Below, in pieces: positions 24,073-36,083 of a stretch of 64,000 nucleotides of DNA. The stretch is taken from assembly GCF_003843835.1 (NCBI RefSeq), contig NZ_RKQL01000001.1, positions 558,001-622,000 on the forward strand, given 5' to 3'. The notes below the pieces were generated by a model. It was not told the origin of the DNA. It worked only from the letters and a program-made list of their open reading frames with translations, and did not search any database. Position numbers and translations under genes: made by a program. The DNA comes from Tibeticola sediminis. GTDB lineage: Bacteria; Pseudomonadota; Gammaproteobacteria; Burkholderiales; Burkholderiaceae_C. Positions within the stretch are counted from its first letter, which is position 1. Every line of letters begins with the position of its first letter.

Positions 24073-25548
24073 TCAGTTCAACTTGGAAACCGCAACATGG
24101 CGCAGCAACTCGCTGACCGAAACCTGCATCACGTCCGTCAAAGGCTTCGGATACAGCCCCATCCAGAGAACGGCAATCGCCAGGAAACCCAGGACCAAGA
24201 ACTCTCGACCACTGATGTCCTGGAGTTCACGCACATGGTCATTGGCCACCGGCCCGAAATACACGCGCTTCACCATCCACAGCGTATAGGCGGCGCCAAA
24301 GATCAAGGCCGACGCGGCAGCAAGGCCCAGCCAGAAATTCGCCTTGACGGAGGCCAGGATCACGAGCCATTCGCCGACGAAGCCCGCCGTGCCGGGCAAG
24401 CCGCAGTTGGCCATCGCAAACAGCAAGGCGAACGCAGTGAACTTCGGCATGGTGTTGACCACGCCGCCGTAGGCGGCAATCTCGCGCGAATGCACACGGT
24501 CGTACAAAACGCCAATACACAGGAACATGGCCGCCGAAACGAAGCCGTGCCCAATCATCTGCACCAGTCCGCCCGTGACACCGAGTTCACTGAACAAGAA
24601 AAAGCCCAGGGTCACGAAGCCCATGTGCGCCACCGACGAGTACGCCACCAGCTTCTTCATATCCTGCTGCACGAGCGCGACCAAACCGACATAGATCACA
24701 GCCACGATGGACAGCGCGATCATCAGCCAGGCCAATTCCCGCGAGGCGTCCGGCGTAATGGGCAGGGAAAACCGCAGAAAACCGTAGGCCCCCAGCTTGA
24801 GCATGATCGCCGCAAGCACCGCCGAGCCTCCGGTCGGCGCCTCCACGTGCACATCGGGCAACCAAGTATGCACCGGCCACATCGGAACCTTCACGGCGAA
24901 GGCGGCGAGGAACGCGAGAAACAGCAAGGTCTGCGCGCGCCCGGTCAGGGGCATCTGTTGCCAGGTCGCGATGTCAAAGCTGCCGCCCGAAGTCACGTAG
25001 AGGTAAACCAACGCCACCAGCATCAGCAGCGACCCGAGCAAGGTATACAGGAAGAACTTGAAGGCCGCATAGATCTTCCTCGGCCCGCCCCAGACCCCGA
25101 TGATCAAATACATCGGGATCAGGGTCGCTTCGAAGAAGACGTAAAACAACATTCCGTCGAGCGCGGCGAATACGCCGATCATCAGCCCGCTCAAAATGAG
25201 GAAGGCCGCCATGTACTGGTTCACGCGCTCGGTGATCGAAGACCAGCTCGCGATCACCACGATCACGGTGATGAACGCGGTCAACAGCACGAACCACAGC
25301 GAGATACCGTCGACCCCGAGGTGGTAATTGACGCCATAGCGTTCGAACCAAGGATGCAATTCGACGAACTGCATGGCCGCGGTCGAGGCATCGAACTGCC
25401 CGTAAAGCGGCACGGTCACCAAGAATCCGGCCAGAGCGCCGATCAAAGCGATCCAACGGACCGCCGCCTGCTGTTCGTCCCGGCCGAGCATCAGCAGCAC
25501 CGTGCCAAAGGCGATCGGCAGCCAGATCGAAAGACTCAACAAACCCAT
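24073..25548 (-). CDS. nuoM: NADH-quinone oxidoreductase subunit M
   Basis: Antiporter-like proton-translocating subunit of complex I, about 491 residues. The proton-channel helix VPMWPVHTWLPDVHVEAPT and the essential Glu/Lys region near VDGISLWFVLLTAF are intact. The start is the ATG of MGLLSLSIWLP, 13 bp after the nuoL stop; an upstream in-frame codon lies inside nuoL. It is followed by nuoN. Confidence 0.97.
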   Translation of the reverse strand: MGLLSLSIWLPIAFGTVLLMLGRDEQQAAVRWIALIGALAGFLVTVPLYGQFDASTAAMQFVELHPWFERYGVNYHLGVDGISLWFVLLTAFITVIVVIASWSSITERVNQYMAAFLILSGLMIGVFAALDGMLFYVFFEATLIPMYLIIGVWGGPRKIYAAFKFFLYTLLGSLLMLVALVYLYVTSGGSFDIATWQQMPLTGRAQTLLFLAFLAAFAVKVPMWPVHTWLPDVHVEAPTGGSAVLAAIMLKLGAYGFLRFSLPITPDASRELAWLMIALSIVAVIYVGLVALVQQDMKKLVAYSSVAHMGFVTLGFFLFSELGVTGGLVQMIGHGFVSAAMFLCIGVLYDRVHSREIAAYGGVVNTMPKFTAFALLFAMANCGLPGTAGFVGEWLVILASVKANFWLGLAAASALIFGAAYTLWMVKRVYFGPVANDHVRELQDISGREFLVLGFLAIAVLWMGLYPKPLTDVMQVSVSELLRHVAVSKLN

Positions 25549-25561
25549 CTTATTTTTCCTC

Positions 25562-27577
25562 TCAGCTGCTGAGCCAGACAAAGTACGTCATCAGCACGAA
25601 CACGCCGAAAATCATCGCCAGCGCATAGTGATACAGGTAACCGGTCTGCAGGCGACGCATCCGGCCAGCCACTCGCGCCACGAGCTTCCACGATCCATTG
25701 ACCACCAGCCCATCGATGAGCGTGGCATCCCCCGCTTTCCAAAAAACCCGCCCCAGGATCCGAGCACCGCGGGCCAGCACATGCTCATTGAACCAGTCGA
25801 GGTAGTACTTCTCCTCGAGCACGCGGTAAATCGGGGCGAGCGCACGCCGGATCGCGGCGGGCAAAGCCGGGTTCACGAGATAGAAGTAGTACGCAAGCAC
25901 AGCTCCGGAAATCGCCAACCAGAAAGGCGGCGTCGCGAACGCATGCAGCGCCATGGCCAGCGGGCCATGGAACTCCTCGGCAAGTTCGGCCATGACCGGA
26001 TGCCGAGCGGCATCGACTGCGATCACACCATCAAAGAACGAGCCAAACACCACGGGCTCGATGGTGAGATAGCCGATGGCCACCGAGGGAATCGCCAACA
26101 GAATCAGCGGGAGCGTCACCACCCAGGGCGACTCATGAGGCGAATGGCCGCCTCCGTGATGAGCATGATCGCTGTGCCCGTGACCATGCGCTTGATTGAA
26201 ACGTTCCTTCCCGTGAAAGACGAGGAAGTAGAGACGGAACGAGTAGAAGGACGTCACAAACACGCCAGCCAAGACCGCGAATGCCGCAAAGCCAGAGCCC
26301 GGCAGGTGGCTGGCCTGGACCGCCTCGATGATCGTGTCTTTCGAATAAAAGCCTGAAAAGAACGGCGTACCAACCAGCGCGAGGGTCCCGATCAAGGACG
26401 TGATCCAGGTAATCGGCATGTACTTCCTCAATCCGCCCATGTGGCGGATATCTTGGTCATGGTGCATCCCCATGATGACCGAGCCAGCGCCGAGGAACAG
26501 CAAGGCTTTGAAGAAGGCATGCGTCATGAGATGGAAGACGCCAGCGGAATACGCGGAGACGCCCAAGGCCACCGTCATGTATCCGAGCTGCGAAAGGGTC
26601 GAATAAGCAACCACCCGCTTGATGTCGTTTTGGATGATGCCCAAAAAGCCCATGAACAAGGCGGTGATCGCCCCAATCACTAGAACGAAGGAAAGCGCCG
26701 TATCACTCAGCTCGAACAAGGGCGACATCCGGGCGACCATGAAGATCCCCGCGGTCACCATGGTCGCCGCGTGAATGAGGGCCGAGATCGGCGTCGGGCC
26801 TTCCATCGAATCGGGAAGCCAGACATGCAAGGGAAACTGCGCCGATTTCCCCATCGCGCCGATGAAGAGGCAGATGCAAATCACCGTGATCAGCGCCCAA
26901 TCCGTTCCCGGGAAAGGCAGTGGCGCCAGTTCGGTCGCCTTGGCAAAGATTTCCCGATACTCCAAGGAGCCGGTGTAGGCGGCAATCAAGCCGATTCCCA
27001 AGATGAAACCAAAGTCGCCGACCCGGTTGACCAGGAAGGCCTTCATGTTCGCGAAGATGGCGCTCGGGCGGTTGAACCAGAACCCGATCAACAAATACGA
27101 GACCAGGCCCACCGCCTCCCAGCCAAAAAACAGCTGCAAGAGGTTATTGCTCATCACCAACATCAGCATGGAGAAGGTGAAGAGCGAGATGTAGGCAAAA
27201 AAGCGGTTATACCCTTCGTCTTCCTCCATGTAGCCGATGGTGTAGATGTGCACCATCAGTGACACGAAAGTCACCACACACATCATCATGGCGGTGAGGC
27301 TGTCGACGAGAAAGCCAACCTCCATCTTGAGCCCGCCCGCAGACATCCAGACGTAGATCGAATCCTCGAAACGGGCGCCCTCCGTCGCCACCGCCTTCAG
27401 CACCCAGGCGGAGAGAAGAAAGGAGATCAGCACGCCCAAAATGGCGCTTCCATGGGCCACTCGGCGCCCAATGAGATTGCCTCCGAAGGCCGTTCCCGGG
27501 ATCCCCGCAAGCACCGCACCGAGGAGCGGTGCCAAAGGAATGGCGAGCAACGTCGTTGCCGTAAGGGTTTGACTCAT
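25562..27577 (-). CDS. nuoL: NADH-quinone oxidoreductase subunit L
   Basis: Largest antiporter-like subunit of complex I, about 671 residues, with the long lateral helix at the C-terminus. Conserved segments include FFGWEAVGLVSYLLIGFWF, AQFPLHVWLPDSMEGPTPIS and the HxL-type KALLFLGAGSVIMGMHH. A His-rich loop (HGHGHSDHAHHGG) sits near residue 485. The start is the ATG of MSQTLTATTLL, 22 bp after nuoK; the open frame extends 20 codons upstream into nuoK. Confidence 0.97.
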   Translation of the reverse strand: MSQTLTATTLLAIPLAPLLGAVLAGIPGTAFGGNLIGRRVAHGSAILGVLISFLLSAWVLKAVATEGARFEDSIYVWMSAGGLKMEVGFLVDSLTAMMMCVVTFVSLMVHIYTIGYMEEDEGYNRFFAYISLFTFSMLMLVMSNNLLQLFFGWEAVGLVSYLLIGFWFNRPSAIFANMKAFLVNRVGDFGFILGIGLIAAYTGSLEYREIFAKATELAPLPFPGTDWALITVICICLFIGAMGKSAQFPLHVWLPDSMEGPTPISALIHAATMVTAGIFMVARMSPLFELSDTALSFVLVIGAITALFMGFLGIIQNDIKRVVAYSTLSQLGYMTVALGVSAYSAGVFHLMTHAFFKALLFLGAGSVIMGMHHDQDIRHMGGLRKYMPITWITSLIGTLALVGTPFFSGFYSKDTIIEAVQASHLPGSGFAAFAVLAGVFVTSFYSFRLYFLVFHGKERFNQAHGHGHSDHAHHGGGHSPHESPWVVTLPLILLAIPSVAIGYLTIEPVVFGSFFDGVIAVDAARHPVMAELAEEFHGPLAMALHAFATPPFWLAISGAVLAYYFYLVNPALPAAIRRALAPIYRVLEEKYYLDWFNEHVLARGARILGRVFWKAGDATLIDGLVVNGSWKLVARVAGRMRRLQTGYLYHYALAMIFGVFVLMTYFVWLSS

Positions 27578-27599
27578 GTTTGATTTCCAGGATTGCCGC

Positions 27600-27914
27600 T
27601 CAGCCCTTGAGCAGGTGCATTTCGTCGACGGCCACACTGTGACGGTTGCGGAACAGCAGGACCAGCAAAGCCAATCCTATGGCCGACTCGGCCGCCGCCA
27701 CCGTCAGGACAAAAAACACGAACACCTGACCATGCATGTCACCGAGGTATCGAGCAAAGGCCACGAAGTTCAGGTTGACCGCCAACAGCATGAGTTCGAT
27801 CGCCATCAGCAACACGATGAGGTTCTTCCGGTTCAGAAAAATCCCCACGAGGCCGATCGCGAACAGAATCGCACCGAGCGCCAGGTAGTGGCCCAGACCT
27901 ACCGTCATCATCAT
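27600..27914 (-). CDS. nuoK: NADH-quinone oxidoreductase subunit K
   Basis: Small membrane subunit of complex I, 104 residues with three helices. The two conserved membrane glutamates lie in [15 protein letters not shown] and [12 protein letters not shown]. The frame begins with three Met codons; the first overlaps the nuoJ stop as ATGA. Confidence 0.96.
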   Translation of the reverse strand: MMMTVGLGHYLALGAILFAIGLVGIFLNRKNLIVLLMAIELMLLAVNLNFVAFARYLGDMHGQVFVFFVLTVAAAESAIGLALLVLLFRNRHSVAVDEMHLLKG

Positions 27915-28558
27915 TTCGCCTCCCCACGATCCACCGCCGTAGCCCCCGCCACAGGCGCCACCCCAGGCAACACATCCCGAACCAGGCGCACCCGATCCGC
28001 AGCCCGCACATGGACCTGCAACGACGGATCAATGAACTTCGAGTCTTTGCGGCGGCGCAGCGTCAATGCGATCGCAGCCACCATCGCGACGACCAGAATC
28101 ACCGCCGCCACTTGCAACGGATAAAGGTACTCGGTGTACAGGAGTCGTCCGAGCGCCTGGGTGTTGGGAATTTGGGCCCACGCCGGCGCAAGCGCTGCAG
28201 GCATGGTCACCGAGCCATACCCGGTCAACAATACCGCGGCCATCTCCGCCGCAACCAGCGCACCCAGCCCGGCCGCCAGGGGGAAATGCCGCCAAAACGC
28301 ACCCCGGACCCGGTCGACACGGATGTCGAGCATCATCACAACAAACAGGAACAGCACCATGACCGCGCCCAGATAGACCAAAACCAGCGTAATCGCCAGG
28401 AATTCGGCCTCGAGCAGCAGCCACACGCCCGCGGCCTGCGAAAAAGCCAGCATCAGGTAAAGGACTGCATGTACCGGGTTCTTTGCTGTGATGACGCGCA
28501 GGGCGGCAAACAGCAAGACCGCAGAAAACAGATAAAAAAAGCCGGAAGGGACGTCCAT
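27911..28558 (-). CDS. nuoJ: NADH-quinone oxidoreductase subunit J
   Basis: Membrane subunit of complex I, 215 residues with five predicted helices, including the conserved pi-bulge helix [20 protein letters not shown]. It ends with a 40-residue polar tail longer than that of E. coli NuoJ. It follows nuoI by 45 bp and overlaps nuoK by 4 bp. Confidence 0.96.
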   Translation of the reverse strand: MDVPSGFFYLFSAVLLFAALRVITAKNPVHAVLYLMLAFSQAAGVWLLLEAEFLAITLVLVYLGAVMVLFLFVVMMLDIRVDRVRGAFWRHFPLAAGLGALVAAEMAAVLLTGYGSVTMPAALAPAWAQIPNTQALGRLLYTEYLYPLQVAAVILVVAMVAAIALTLRRRKDSKFIDPSLQVHVRAADRVRLVRDVLPGVAPVAGATAVDRGEAK

Positions 28559-28603
28559 GGGATCTGTAAGGGGTTCGGGTGATTCGACCGCGCCAAGGCG
28601 CCT

Positions 28604-29113
28604 TCAACGGTATTTGGCATCCGCGGCTTTGGCCGCCGCGATCTCGGCCTCATAGCGGTCGCCGATCGCCAGCAGCATCGGCTTCGTGAAATAAAGGTCG
28701 CCCCGCTTCTCGCCGTGATACTCGAAGATGTGGGTTTCCACGATGGAGTCCACAGGGCAGCTCTCCTCGCAGAAGCCGCAGAAAATACACTTGGTCAGAT
28801 CAATGTCGTACCGAGTGGTCCGGCGGGTGCCGTCCTCACGCTCCGTGGATTCGATCGTGATGGCCATGGCCGGGCAAACTGCCTCACACAGCTTGCAGGC
28901 AATGCAGCGTTCCTCGCCGTTTTCGTATCGGCGCAGCGCGTGGAGGCCCCGAAACCGTGGAGAAAGCGGCGTCTTCTCCTCGGGATACTGAACCGTCACC
29001 TTGCGCTGCAGCGCATACCGACCCGTCAGGGCCATGCCCTTGAACAGCTCGACGAGCAAGAAGCTCTTGAAAAAATCCCGAATCGAAAACGGGGTTACTG
29101 CCGTGGTTGCCAT
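28604..29113 (-). CDS. nuoI: NADH-quinone oxidoreductase subunit I
   Basis: Peripheral-arm subunit carrying clusters N6a and N6b, 169 residues. Two ferredoxin motifs are complete: [12 protein letters not shown] and [12 protein letters not shown]. The N-terminal amphipathic segment ([19 protein letters not shown]) anchors it to the membrane arm. The start is the ATG of [10 protein letters not shown], 14 bp after the nuoH stop. Confidence 0.97.
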   Translation of the reverse strand: MATTAVTPFSIRDFFKSFLLVELFKGMALTGRYALQRKVTVQYPEEKTPLSPRFRGLHALRRYENGEERCIACKLCEAVCPAMAITIESTEREDGTRRTTRYDIDLTKCIFCGFCEESCPVDSIVETHIFEYHGEKRGDLYFTKPMLLAIGDRYEAEIAAAKAADAKYR

Positions 29114-29127
29114 GGTTTTCTTCCCGG

Positions 29128-30210
29128 TCAGTTCCAAATATTCCAGGGCGTATGCATCCAGATGCCAACGATGACGAGCCAGACCAAAGTGACCGGGATG
29201 AAGATCTTCCAACCCAGACGCATGATTTGGTCGTAGCGGAATCGGGGGAAGGTCGCCCGGATCCAGATGAACATCGACACGACCACAAAAGTCTTCAGTC
29301 CAAGCCAGATCCAGCCGGGAATCGCATTGAAGATTGCGCTGTCGATCGGCGGCAGCCAGCCCCCCAGGAACATCAAGGTCGCAAGAATCGAGACGAGCCA
29401 CATGCTCGCGTACTCGGCGAGGAAGAAGATGGCAAAGCCCATCCCCGAGTACTCGACCATATGCCCCGCAACGATCTCCGCTTCCCCTTCCACGACGTCG
29501 AAAGGATGGCGGTTCGTTTCAGCAACGCCGGAAATGAGATAGACAAGAAAGATCGGCAACAAGGGCAACCAATTCCAGGAAAGGAAGTTGAGCCCCATCC
29601 CTGCCGCCCAGCCTCGCGCCTGCCCGGCCACGATGTCCCCGAGGTGCATGCTGCCCGAAACCATCAACACGACGACGAAGCAAAAGCCCATCGCGATCTC
29701 ATAGCTGACCATCTGGGCCGAAGCGCGTAGCGCACCCAGGAAGGGATACTTGGAGTTGGAAGCCCAACCCGCGATGATCACGCCATAGACCTCGATCGAG
29801 GTGATTGCCATCAGGACGAGCAAGCCTGCATGGACGTTCGCCAAAACGAGGTCTGGGCCAAAGGGCACCACAGCCCAGGCCCCAAGGGCCGGCATGATCG
29901 CCAAGACCGGCCCCAGGAAGAACAGCCCTTTGCTGGCCGCCGTGGGGCGAATAATCTCCTTCGTCAGCAGTTTCAACGCGTCCGCGATTGGCTGCAGCAG
30001 ACCGAACGGGCCGACGCGGTTCGGACCATGACGAACCTGCATGAAACCCAGCAGCTTGCGCTCCCAGAGCGTCAAATAGGCCACCGCCAGCATCAAGGGA
30101 ACCAGAACCGCCACGATCTTGAGCAGGATCCAAAGCACGGGCCAGACCAAGCCGGACCACCAGGCCTGGTCGACGAGCTCCAGACCGCCACGATAGAGTG
30201 CGTCGATCAT
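29128..30210 (-). CDS. nuoH: NADH-quinone oxidoreductase subunit H
   Basis: Quinone-channel membrane subunit of complex I, 360 residues and eight or nine helices. Conserved features include [19 protein letters not shown], the LKLLTKEII loop, and [20 protein letters not shown], the acidic loop of the E-channel. The ATG overlaps the nuoG stop in ATGA. Confidence 0.97.
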   Translation of the reverse strand: MIDALYRGGLELVDQAWWSGLVWPVLWILLKIVAVLVPLMLAVAYLTLWERKLLGFMQVRHGPNRVGPFGLLQPIADALKLLTKEIIRPTAASKGLFFLGPVLAIMPALGAWAVVPFGPDLVLANVHAGLLVLMAITSIEVYGVIIAGWASNSKYPFLGALRASAQMVSYEIAMGFCFVVVLMVSGSMHLGDIVAGQARGWAAGMGLNFLSWNWLPLLPIFLVYLISGVAETNRHPFDVVEGEAEIVAGHMVEYSGMGFAIFFLAEYASMWLVSILATLMFLGGWLPPIDSAIFNAIPGWIWLGLKTFVVVSMFIWIRATFPRFRYDQIMRLGWKIFIPVTLVWLVIVGIWMHTPWNIWN

Positions 30211-32336
30211 GCCTGCCCCCCTTCACGCCCCAGCCGACCATCGGCGGTCGCCTGTAAAGAAGGCGCCCGGCGCACCAAGGAATCGAGCTGATAAATACTG
30301 GCCACCACCGGTTCGCCTGCATTCGACTCGATCCGAATCGGAGCAGCGGTGCGGTTGTTCAAGAGGTCTTCACGAACCAAGGCGCCTTCGCCCCAGCTGG
30401 CCCGCAACGTGGCGAGGATTTCTTGCGTGGACTCGGCATCGAAACCCGGCAATTCCAACAGATTCCCGAGGACGCGGAGCACCTTCCACGCGGGCCGAGT
30501 CTCGCCGAGCGGCTTGACGACCGCATTGAAACTCTGCACGCGCCCCTCTGCGTTCACAAACGTACCCGAGGTCTCCGTGAAAGGCGCCACTGGCAGCAGC
30601 ACATCGCTGAAGTCGAGATTCGCCTTGAAGGGCGTCAAACTGACCACCAGAGCGCATCGGGCCAATGCCTCCCGAGCCTTGTCGCCGGCCGCGCTGTCGT
30701 AGACCGGCTCGTTCTGCACGAGCAACAACGCATCCACCGCCCCCGAGAGCATCTCGGCGGCATTGCGGCCCTGAGCCTGGGGTTGAACACCGACCAGTTG
30801 CATCCCGACGGTGTTGGCCGCCTCGGTCAAATAACCCACCCGCGCGCCGACGGCATTTCCGATCCATTGGGCCAATGCCAGCAGCGTCGAGGCGTTCGCG
30901 TGGTGCGCAGCCCCGTTGCCGAGCAAGACCGCAGCCGACTTGCCCTCGCGCAGCAACACCCGAGCAATCGCCTCAGCGGCCTCGGTCGCTACGCCGGGCG
31001 CCGGGGCGGGCAGCCCTTTCGCGCGGGCAATTGCGACAGCCACATCGGCCATCGCCTGCGCCCAATCGGCGGCGCGAACCGCCTGCTGATGCGCCATAGG
31101 CATTGCCCAATCCGTGCCGCCCGCGTCGAACCGGCACACCTGTGCCCCATGGCGAGCGGCCTGGCGGATCCGCTGGGCAAAAAGAGGGTGATCCTTGCGC
31201 AGGTTCGAACCAACCACCAGCACCGAATCCAGGCGCGACAGGTCGGTGATCGGCATCCCCAGCCACCGCACACCCTCGAACGCGGGGAATTCGGCGTTGC
31301 GGAGCCGGTAGTCCAGGTTGTCACTGCCCAAGCCTCGAATCAAGGCGCGGGTCAGGTAAGCCTCTTCGCAGGTCACATGCGGGCTGATGAGGGCGCCGAT
31401 CGCTTGCGGCCCCTTTTCGCGCTGGATATCCCGCAGCCCAGTCGCCACGAACTCCAAGGCGGTCTGCCAATCGACCTCCTGCCACTGTCCGCCCTGTTTG
31501 ATCATGGGGCGCGTCAAGCGGTCGGGCCCGTTGAGGGCCTCGTAAGAAAACCGATCGCGATCGGCGATCCAGCACTCGTTGACGGCCTCGTTTTCGAAGG
31601 GCACGACGCGCATCACCTGCCCGTTCTTGACTTGCACCACCAAGTTCGCGCCCGTCGAATCATGCGGACTGATCGATTTGCGGCGCGAGAGCTCCCATGT
31701 CCTGGCCTTGTAGCGGAAGGGTTTGCTGGTCAGCGCCCCTACCGGACAAATGTCGATCATGTTGCCGGACAGCTCCGAATCGACCGTCGAGCCGACGAAG
31801 GCCTCGATCTCGGAATGTTCCCCGCGATGCGACATGCCGAGTTCCATGACGCCGGCGATCTCCTGGCCGAAGCGAACGCAGCGCGTGCAATGGATGCAGC
31901 GACTCATCTCTTCCATGGAAATCAACGGGCCGACATCCTTGCTCGGCACGACCCGCTTCTCCTCTGCATATCGAGAGGTGGAGCCGCCATAGCCGACCGC
32001 GAGGTCTTGAAGCTGGCACTCACCGCCCTGGTCACAGATGGGGCAATCGAGCGGATGGTTGATCAGCAAAAACTCCATCACCGCCTGCTGCGCCTGCACG
32101 GCCTTCTCGCTCTTCGTGCGAACGATCATGCCCTGCGTCACCGGCGTGGCGCAGGCCGGCATCGGCTTGGGCGCCTTCTCGATGTCGACCAGGCACATAC
32201 GGCAGTTGGCCGCGATGCTGAGCTTTTTGTGATAGCAAAAATGAGGAATGTAGGTGTGCAGCTTCTCTGCCGCCTGCATCACGGTGCTGCCTTCGGGCAC
32301 CTCAACCTTTTTGCCGTCCAGTTCGATTTCAACCAT
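30207..32336 (-). CDS. nuoG: NADH-quinone oxidoreductase subunit G
   Basis: Largest hydrophilic subunit of complex I, 709 residues. The N-terminus carries a [2Fe-2S] motif ([15 protein letters not shown]), the His/Cys-ligated cluster region [18 protein letters not shown], and a [4Fe-4S] motif [12 protein letters not shown] with its fourth Cys near DICPVGAL. The molybdopterin-oxidoreductase-like body follows. Cysteines for the additional cluster N7 are absent (the region reads [14 protein letters not shown]), as in mitochondrial-type subunits. The start ATG lies 13 bp after the nuoF stop. Confidence 0.97.
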   Translation of the reverse strand: MVEIELDGKKVEVPEGSTVMQAAEKLHTYIPHFCYHKKLSIAANCRMCLVDIEKAPKPMPACATPVTQGMIVRTKSEKAVQAQQAVMEFLLINHPLDCPICDQGGECQLQDLAVGYGGSTSRYAEEKRVVPSKDVGPLISMEEMSRCIHCTRCVRFGQEIAGVMELGMSHRGEHSEIEAFVGSTVDSELSGNMIDICPVGALTSKPFRYKARTWELSRRKSISPHDSTGANLVVQVKNGQVMRVVPFENEAVNECWIADRDRFSYEALNGPDRLTRPMIKQGGQWQEVDWQTALEFVATGLRDIQREKGPQAIGALISPHVTCEEAYLTRALIRGLGSDNLDYRLRNAEFPAFEGVRWLGMPITDLSRLDSVLVVGSNLRKDHPLFAQRIRQAARHGAQVCRFDAGGTDWAMPMAHQQAVRAADWAQAMADVAVAIARAKGLPAPAPGVATEAAEAIARVLLREGKSAAVLLGNGAAHHANASTLLALAQWIGNAVGARVGYLTEAANTVGMQLVGVQPQAQGRNAAEMLSGAVDALLLVQNEPVYDSAAGDKAREALARCALVVSLTPFKANLDFSDVLLPVAPFTETSGTFVNAEGRVQSFNAVVKPLGETRPAWKVLRVLGNLLELPGFDAESTQEILATLRASWGEGALVREDLLNNRTAAPIRIESNAGEPVVASIYQLDSLVRRAPSLQATADGRLGREGGQA

Positions 32337-32349
32337 GGGTGCCGTCCAG

Positions 32350-33702
32350 TCAGCCGTGAGCGGAAACCAGGCAGGTTCCGTGCTCCACGTGGTGTTCGAA
32401 TTCCGATCGGAAGTGCTTGAGCATTCCGCGCACCGGCATTGCGGCCGCATCACCGAGGGCACAAATCGTGCGGCCCATGATGTTGTGCGCCACGTTGTCG
32501 AGTAAATCCAGATCGCCCGGCCGCCCTTGGCCGTGTTCGATGCGGTCGACGATGCGCCAAAGCCAGCCAGTGCCTTCACGACAGGGCGTGCATTGCCCGC
32601 AGGACTCGTGCATATAGAAGTAGCTCAGCCGCAACAGCGACCGAACCATGCAACGCGTGTCGTCCATGACGATGACTGCGCCCGAGCCAAGCATGGAGCC
32701 TGCTTTCGCGATCGAGTCATAGTCCATCGTGCAGTCCATCATGATCGATGCCGGCAAAACCGGCGCCGACGAACCACCGGGAATCACGGCCTTTAAAGGC
32801 CGGCCGCCACGCACGCCCCCCGCGAGTTCGAGGAGCTTCGAAAACGGCGTGCCCATCGGGACTTCATAGTTCCCAGGGCGCTCGACATCCCCAACCATGG
32901 AGAAAATCTTGGTGCCCCCGTTGTTGGGCTTACCACATTCGAGATAGGCCTTCCCCCCATTTCGAATGATCCACGGCACCGCCGCGAAGGTCTCGGTGTT
33001 GTTGATCGTCGTGGGCTTGCCATACAAGCCAAAGCTTGCGGGGAAGGGCGGCTTGAACCGTGGCTGACCCTTCTTGCCCTCGAGCGACTCGAGCAGAGCC
33101 GTTTCTTCACCGCAGATATAGGCGCCAAAACCGTGGTGCGCGTAGAGCTCGAAACTGAAATCAGTCCCAAGGATGCGCGGGCCCAGATAGCCGGCCTCGC
33201 GGGCCTCCGCTAGCGCTTCCTCGAACCTCTCGTAGGTCTGAAAAATCTCGCCGTGGATGTAGTTGTACCCCACGGTGATGCCCATCGCATAGGCTGCGAT
33301 CGCCATCCCCTCGATCACCAGGTGCGGGTTGTAGTTGAGGATGTCGCGGTCTTTGCAAGTACCCGGCTCGCCTTCGTCCGAATTGCACACCAGGTATTTC
33401 TGCCCCGGAAACTGCCGCGGCATGAAGCTCCACTTCAAGCCGGTCGGGAAGCCCGCGCCACCGCGACCACGCAGGGCCGACTCTTTCACTTCGGCGATGA
33501 CCTGCTCCGGGGTCAGGCCCGGCCCGCCATCCAGTCCGAGGATCTTGCGCAAGGCTTGATAACCGCCGCGCGCCTCGTAATCCTTGAGCCGCCAATTCCG
33601 CCCGTCGAGACCGGCGTAGATCTGCGGGGAAATATGCCGGCCATGAAAGCAGGTCTCGGTACCTTGGGCCCGGAACCGTTCAAGCACTTCAGACGCGCTC
33701 AT
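32350..33702 (-). CDS. nuoF: NADH-quinone oxidoreductase subunit F
   Basis: NADH-oxidising subunit carrying FMN and cluster N3, 450 residues. The FMN/NADH site reads [19 protein letters not shown] and the [4Fe-4S] motif is [13 protein letters not shown], with a later Cys in [15 protein letters not shown]. The start is the ATG of [13 protein letters not shown], which overlaps the nuoE stop by 4 bp. Upstream in-frame codons lie inside nuoE. Confidence 0.97.
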   Translation of the reverse strand: MSASEVLERFRAQGTETCFHGRHISPQIYAGLDGRNWRLKDYEARGGYQALRKILGLDGGPGLTPEQVIAEVKESALRGRGGAGFPTGLKWSFMPRQFPGQKYLVCNSDEGEPGTCKDRDILNYNPHLVIEGMAIAAYAMGITVGYNYIHGEIFQTYERFEEALAEAREAGYLGPRILGTDFSFELYAHHGFGAYICGEETALLESLEGKKGQPRFKPPFPASFGLYGKPTTINNTETFAAVPWIIRNGGKAYLECGKPNNGGTKIFSMVGDVERPGNYEVPMGTPFSKLLELAGGVRGGRPLKAVIPGGSSAPVLPASIMMDCTMDYDSIAKAGSMLGSGAVIVMDDTRCMVRSLLRLSYFYMHESCGQCTPCREGTGWLWRIVDRIEHGQGRPGDLDLLDNVAHNIMGRTICALGDAAAMPVRGMLKHFRSEFEHHVEHGTCLVSAHG

Positions 33703-34190
33703 TTCTGCACCTCGGCTGCTTTGAGCCCGTCGACCAACTGATCGAGGCGTTCGTCCGTCATGAAGCTGCACATGCTGCGGTCGTTGACCAGCATGACGGG
33801 CGCGTCGGCGCAAGCGCCGAGACACTCGCATTGCTGCAACGTGAAGAGCCCATCAGGAGTCGTCTCGCCAACCCCGATGCCGAGCTTTTGAGCCAGATAC
33901 TCGAGCGCATGCCCGCCGTTACGGAGCTGACATGGCAGGTTCGTACAAACATTCAGTTTGTACCGGCCCACGGGCTCTCGGTTGTACATGTTGTAGAACG
34001 TCGTGACCTCGTGAACCGCCATGGGCGCGATGCCCAGGTACTCGGCAAGATCCCGCTCCGCCTCGAGACTGACGTAGCCCTGCTCTTGTTGGATGATGGC
34101 CAAGCAAGCCATCACGGCCGACTGGCGCTGCTCCGGCGGATACTTGGCCACCTCGCGGTCAAACCGCGCCTTTGTCGCTTCCGGGATCAT
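33699..34190 (-). CDS. nuoE: NADH-quinone oxidoreductase subunit E
   Basis: Thioredoxin-fold [2Fe-2S] subunit, 163 residues. The four ligands are the two Cys of CTNLPC and the two in [12 protein letters not shown]. It overlaps nuoD and nuoF by 4 bp each, so the three are tightly coupled. Confidence 0.97.
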   Translation of the reverse strand: MIPEATKARFDREVAKYPPEQRQSAVMACLAIIQQEQGYVSLEAERDLAEYLGIAPMAVHEVTTFYNMYNREPVGRYKLNVCTNLPCQLRNGGHALEYLAQKLGIGVGETTPDGLFTLQQCECLGACADAPVMLVNDRSMCSFMTDERLDQLVDGLKAAEVQK

Positions 34191-35440
34191 CGATCGATCT
34201 CTCCAAAAACAATGTCGAGCGTGCCTATGATCGCAACGGCGTCGGCCAGCATGTGCCCGCGTACGAGTTCGTCGAAGGCAGAGAGGTGGACGAAGCCGGG
34301 CGGCCGGATCTTGAGCCGGTAGGGCTTATTGGCACCGTCGCTCACGAGGTAAATCCCGAACTCTCCCTTTGGATGCTCGACCGCCGCATAGACCTCGCCC
34401 TCCGGGACATGGAAACCCTCGGTGAACAGTTTGAAGTGATGGATGAGGTCTTCCATATTGGCCTTCATCGCCTCACGCGAGGGCGGGGCCACCTTATGGT
34501 TGTCCGTGATCACCGGGCCGGGATTCGCTCGGAGCCAGTCGACGCATTGTTTGATGATTCGGTTCGACTCGCGCAGCTCTTGGACGCGCACCAAATAGCG
34601 GTCATAACTATCCCCCGTCACGCCCACGGGGATGGCAAAGTCGAGGCGGTCGTACACCTCGTACGGCTGGGTTTTACGCAGGTCCCAAGCGATACCAGAG
34701 CCGCGCAACATCGGCCCCGTCAAGCCGAGATTCAGAGCGCGCTCCGGGGTAACCACGCCAATGCCGACCGTGCGCTGCTTCCAGATTCGATTGTCGGTGA
34801 GCAGCGTCTCGTACTCGTCGACGCACTTCGGGAACCTTTGGGTGAAATCGTCGATGAAGTCGAGCAGCGAGCCGCGCCGGTTGGCGTTGCGCTCTTCGAC
34901 CGCCTTCGCGCTGCGAATTTTGCTCGGCGCATACTGCGGCATGCGGTCGGGCAGGTCGCGATAGACGCCCCCCGGCCGGAAGTATGCGGCGTGCATGCGA
35001 GCGCCGGAGACCGCTTCATACATGTCGAAGAGGTCTTCGCGCTCACGGAAGGTGTAGATCAAGATGGTCGAGCTGCCGCAATCGTTTCCATGGGAACCCA
35101 ACCACATCAGGTGGTTGAGGATCCGAGTGATCTCGGCAAACATGACCCGGATGTACTGCGCCCGCAGCGGAACCTCGATACCCAGCAGCTTCTCGATCGC
35201 CAAGCAATAGGCGTGCTCGTTGCACATCATGGAGACATAGTCCAGCCGGTCCATATACGGCAGCGACTGGATGAAGGTCTTGTGCTCAGCGAGTTTTTCG
35301 GTCGCGCGGTGCAAGAGCCCGATATGCGGATCGGCACGCTGGACGACCTCGCCGTCGAGTTCGAGCACCAAACGCATCACACCGTGCGCGGCAGGGTGCT
35401 GTGGCCCGAAGTTCAGGGTGTAGTTTTTGATATCGGCCAT
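34187..35440 (-). CDS. nuoD: NADH-quinone oxidoreductase subunit D
   Basis: 49-kDa-type quinone-site subunit, 417 residues. The conserved N-terminal [18 protein letters not shown] contains the quinone-binding His. [15 protein letters not shown] and the C-terminal [19 protein letters not shown] are present. It lies 21 bp after nuoC. Subunits C and D are separate genes here, not fused as in E. coli. Confidence 0.97.
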   Translation of the reverse strand: MADIKNYTLNFGPQHPAAHGVMRLVLELDGEVVQRADPHIGLLHRATEKLAEHKTFIQSLPYMDRLDYVSMMCNEHAYCLAIEKLLGIEVPLRAQYIRVMFAEITRILNHLMWLGSHGNDCGSSTILIYTFREREDLFDMYEAVSGARMHAAYFRPGGVYRDLPDRMPQYAPSKIRSAKAVEERNANRRGSLLDFIDDFTQRFPKCVDEYETLLTDNRIWKQRTVGIGVVTPERALNLGLTGPMLRGSGIAWDLRKTQPYEVYDRLDFAIPVGVTGDSYDRYLVRVQELRESNRIIKQCVDWLRANPGPVITDNHKVAPPSREAMKANMEDLIHHFKLFTEGFHVPEGEVYAAVEHPKGEFGIYLVSDGANKPYRLKIRPPGFVHLSAFDELVRGHMLADAVAIIGTLDIVFGEIDR

Positions 35441-35461
35441 GGCTCTGAAAGGGTAGGCGCG

Positions 35462-36070
35462 TCAGTGAAGTCCGCCGTAGCCATCCTCACGGATGATCCG
35501 GGGCGTGATCTCCCGAGGCTCGATGCTGACGGGCTCATAAACGACGCGTCGCTGCGTCGCGTCGTAGCGCATCTCCACATGGCCCGACAGCGGGAACTCC
35601 TTGCGGAACGGGTGCCCAATGAACCCGTAGTCGGTCAAGATGCGGCGCAGGTCTTCGTGCCCTTCGAAAACGATGCCGAACAGATCGAATGCCTCACGCT
35701 CAAACCAGTTCGCCGAGTTCCACAGCTTGGTCACCGAGGGCATCACGGGAAACTCATCGTCCGGGCAATAAACCTTGACACGGAGACGATGATTGAGCGA
35801 AATGGACAGCAGATGAACGACCACCGCAAACCGCTGCCCGGTCCACTCGCCATCCCGATACGCGGAATAGTCGATCCCACAGAGGTCGATCAATTGCTCG
35901 AACCGACTCCGCGGATCGTCGCAAAGTCGTGCCATGGCCTCGAGGTAGCGGTCTGCCCGAAGAACCGCGGTGACCTCGCCGCGGGATACGGAAACCGACT
36001 CCGCATCCTCACCCAACACTGCCGCGATCGATGCACGAAGCATCTCGACCGAATCCGCTGGAGCCGTCAT
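35462..36070 (-). CDS. nuoC: NADH-quinone oxidoreductase subunit C
   Basis: 30-kDa-type peripheral subunit, 202 residues. The 30-kDa signature is [20 protein letters not shown], followed by [17 protein letters not shown]. It lies 13 bp after nuoB. Confidence 0.96.
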   Translation of the reverse strand: MTAPADSVEMLRASIAAVLGEDAESVSVSRGEVTAVLRADRYLEAMARLCDDPRSRFEQLIDLCGIDYSAYRDGEWTGQRFAVVVHLLSISLNHRLRVKVYCPDDEFPVMPSVTKLWNSANWFEREAFDLFGIVFEGHEDLRRILTDYGFIGHPFRKEFPLSGHVEMRYDATQRRVVYEPVSIEPREITPRIIREDGYGGLH

Positions 36071-36083
36071 TTGCCTGAACCTT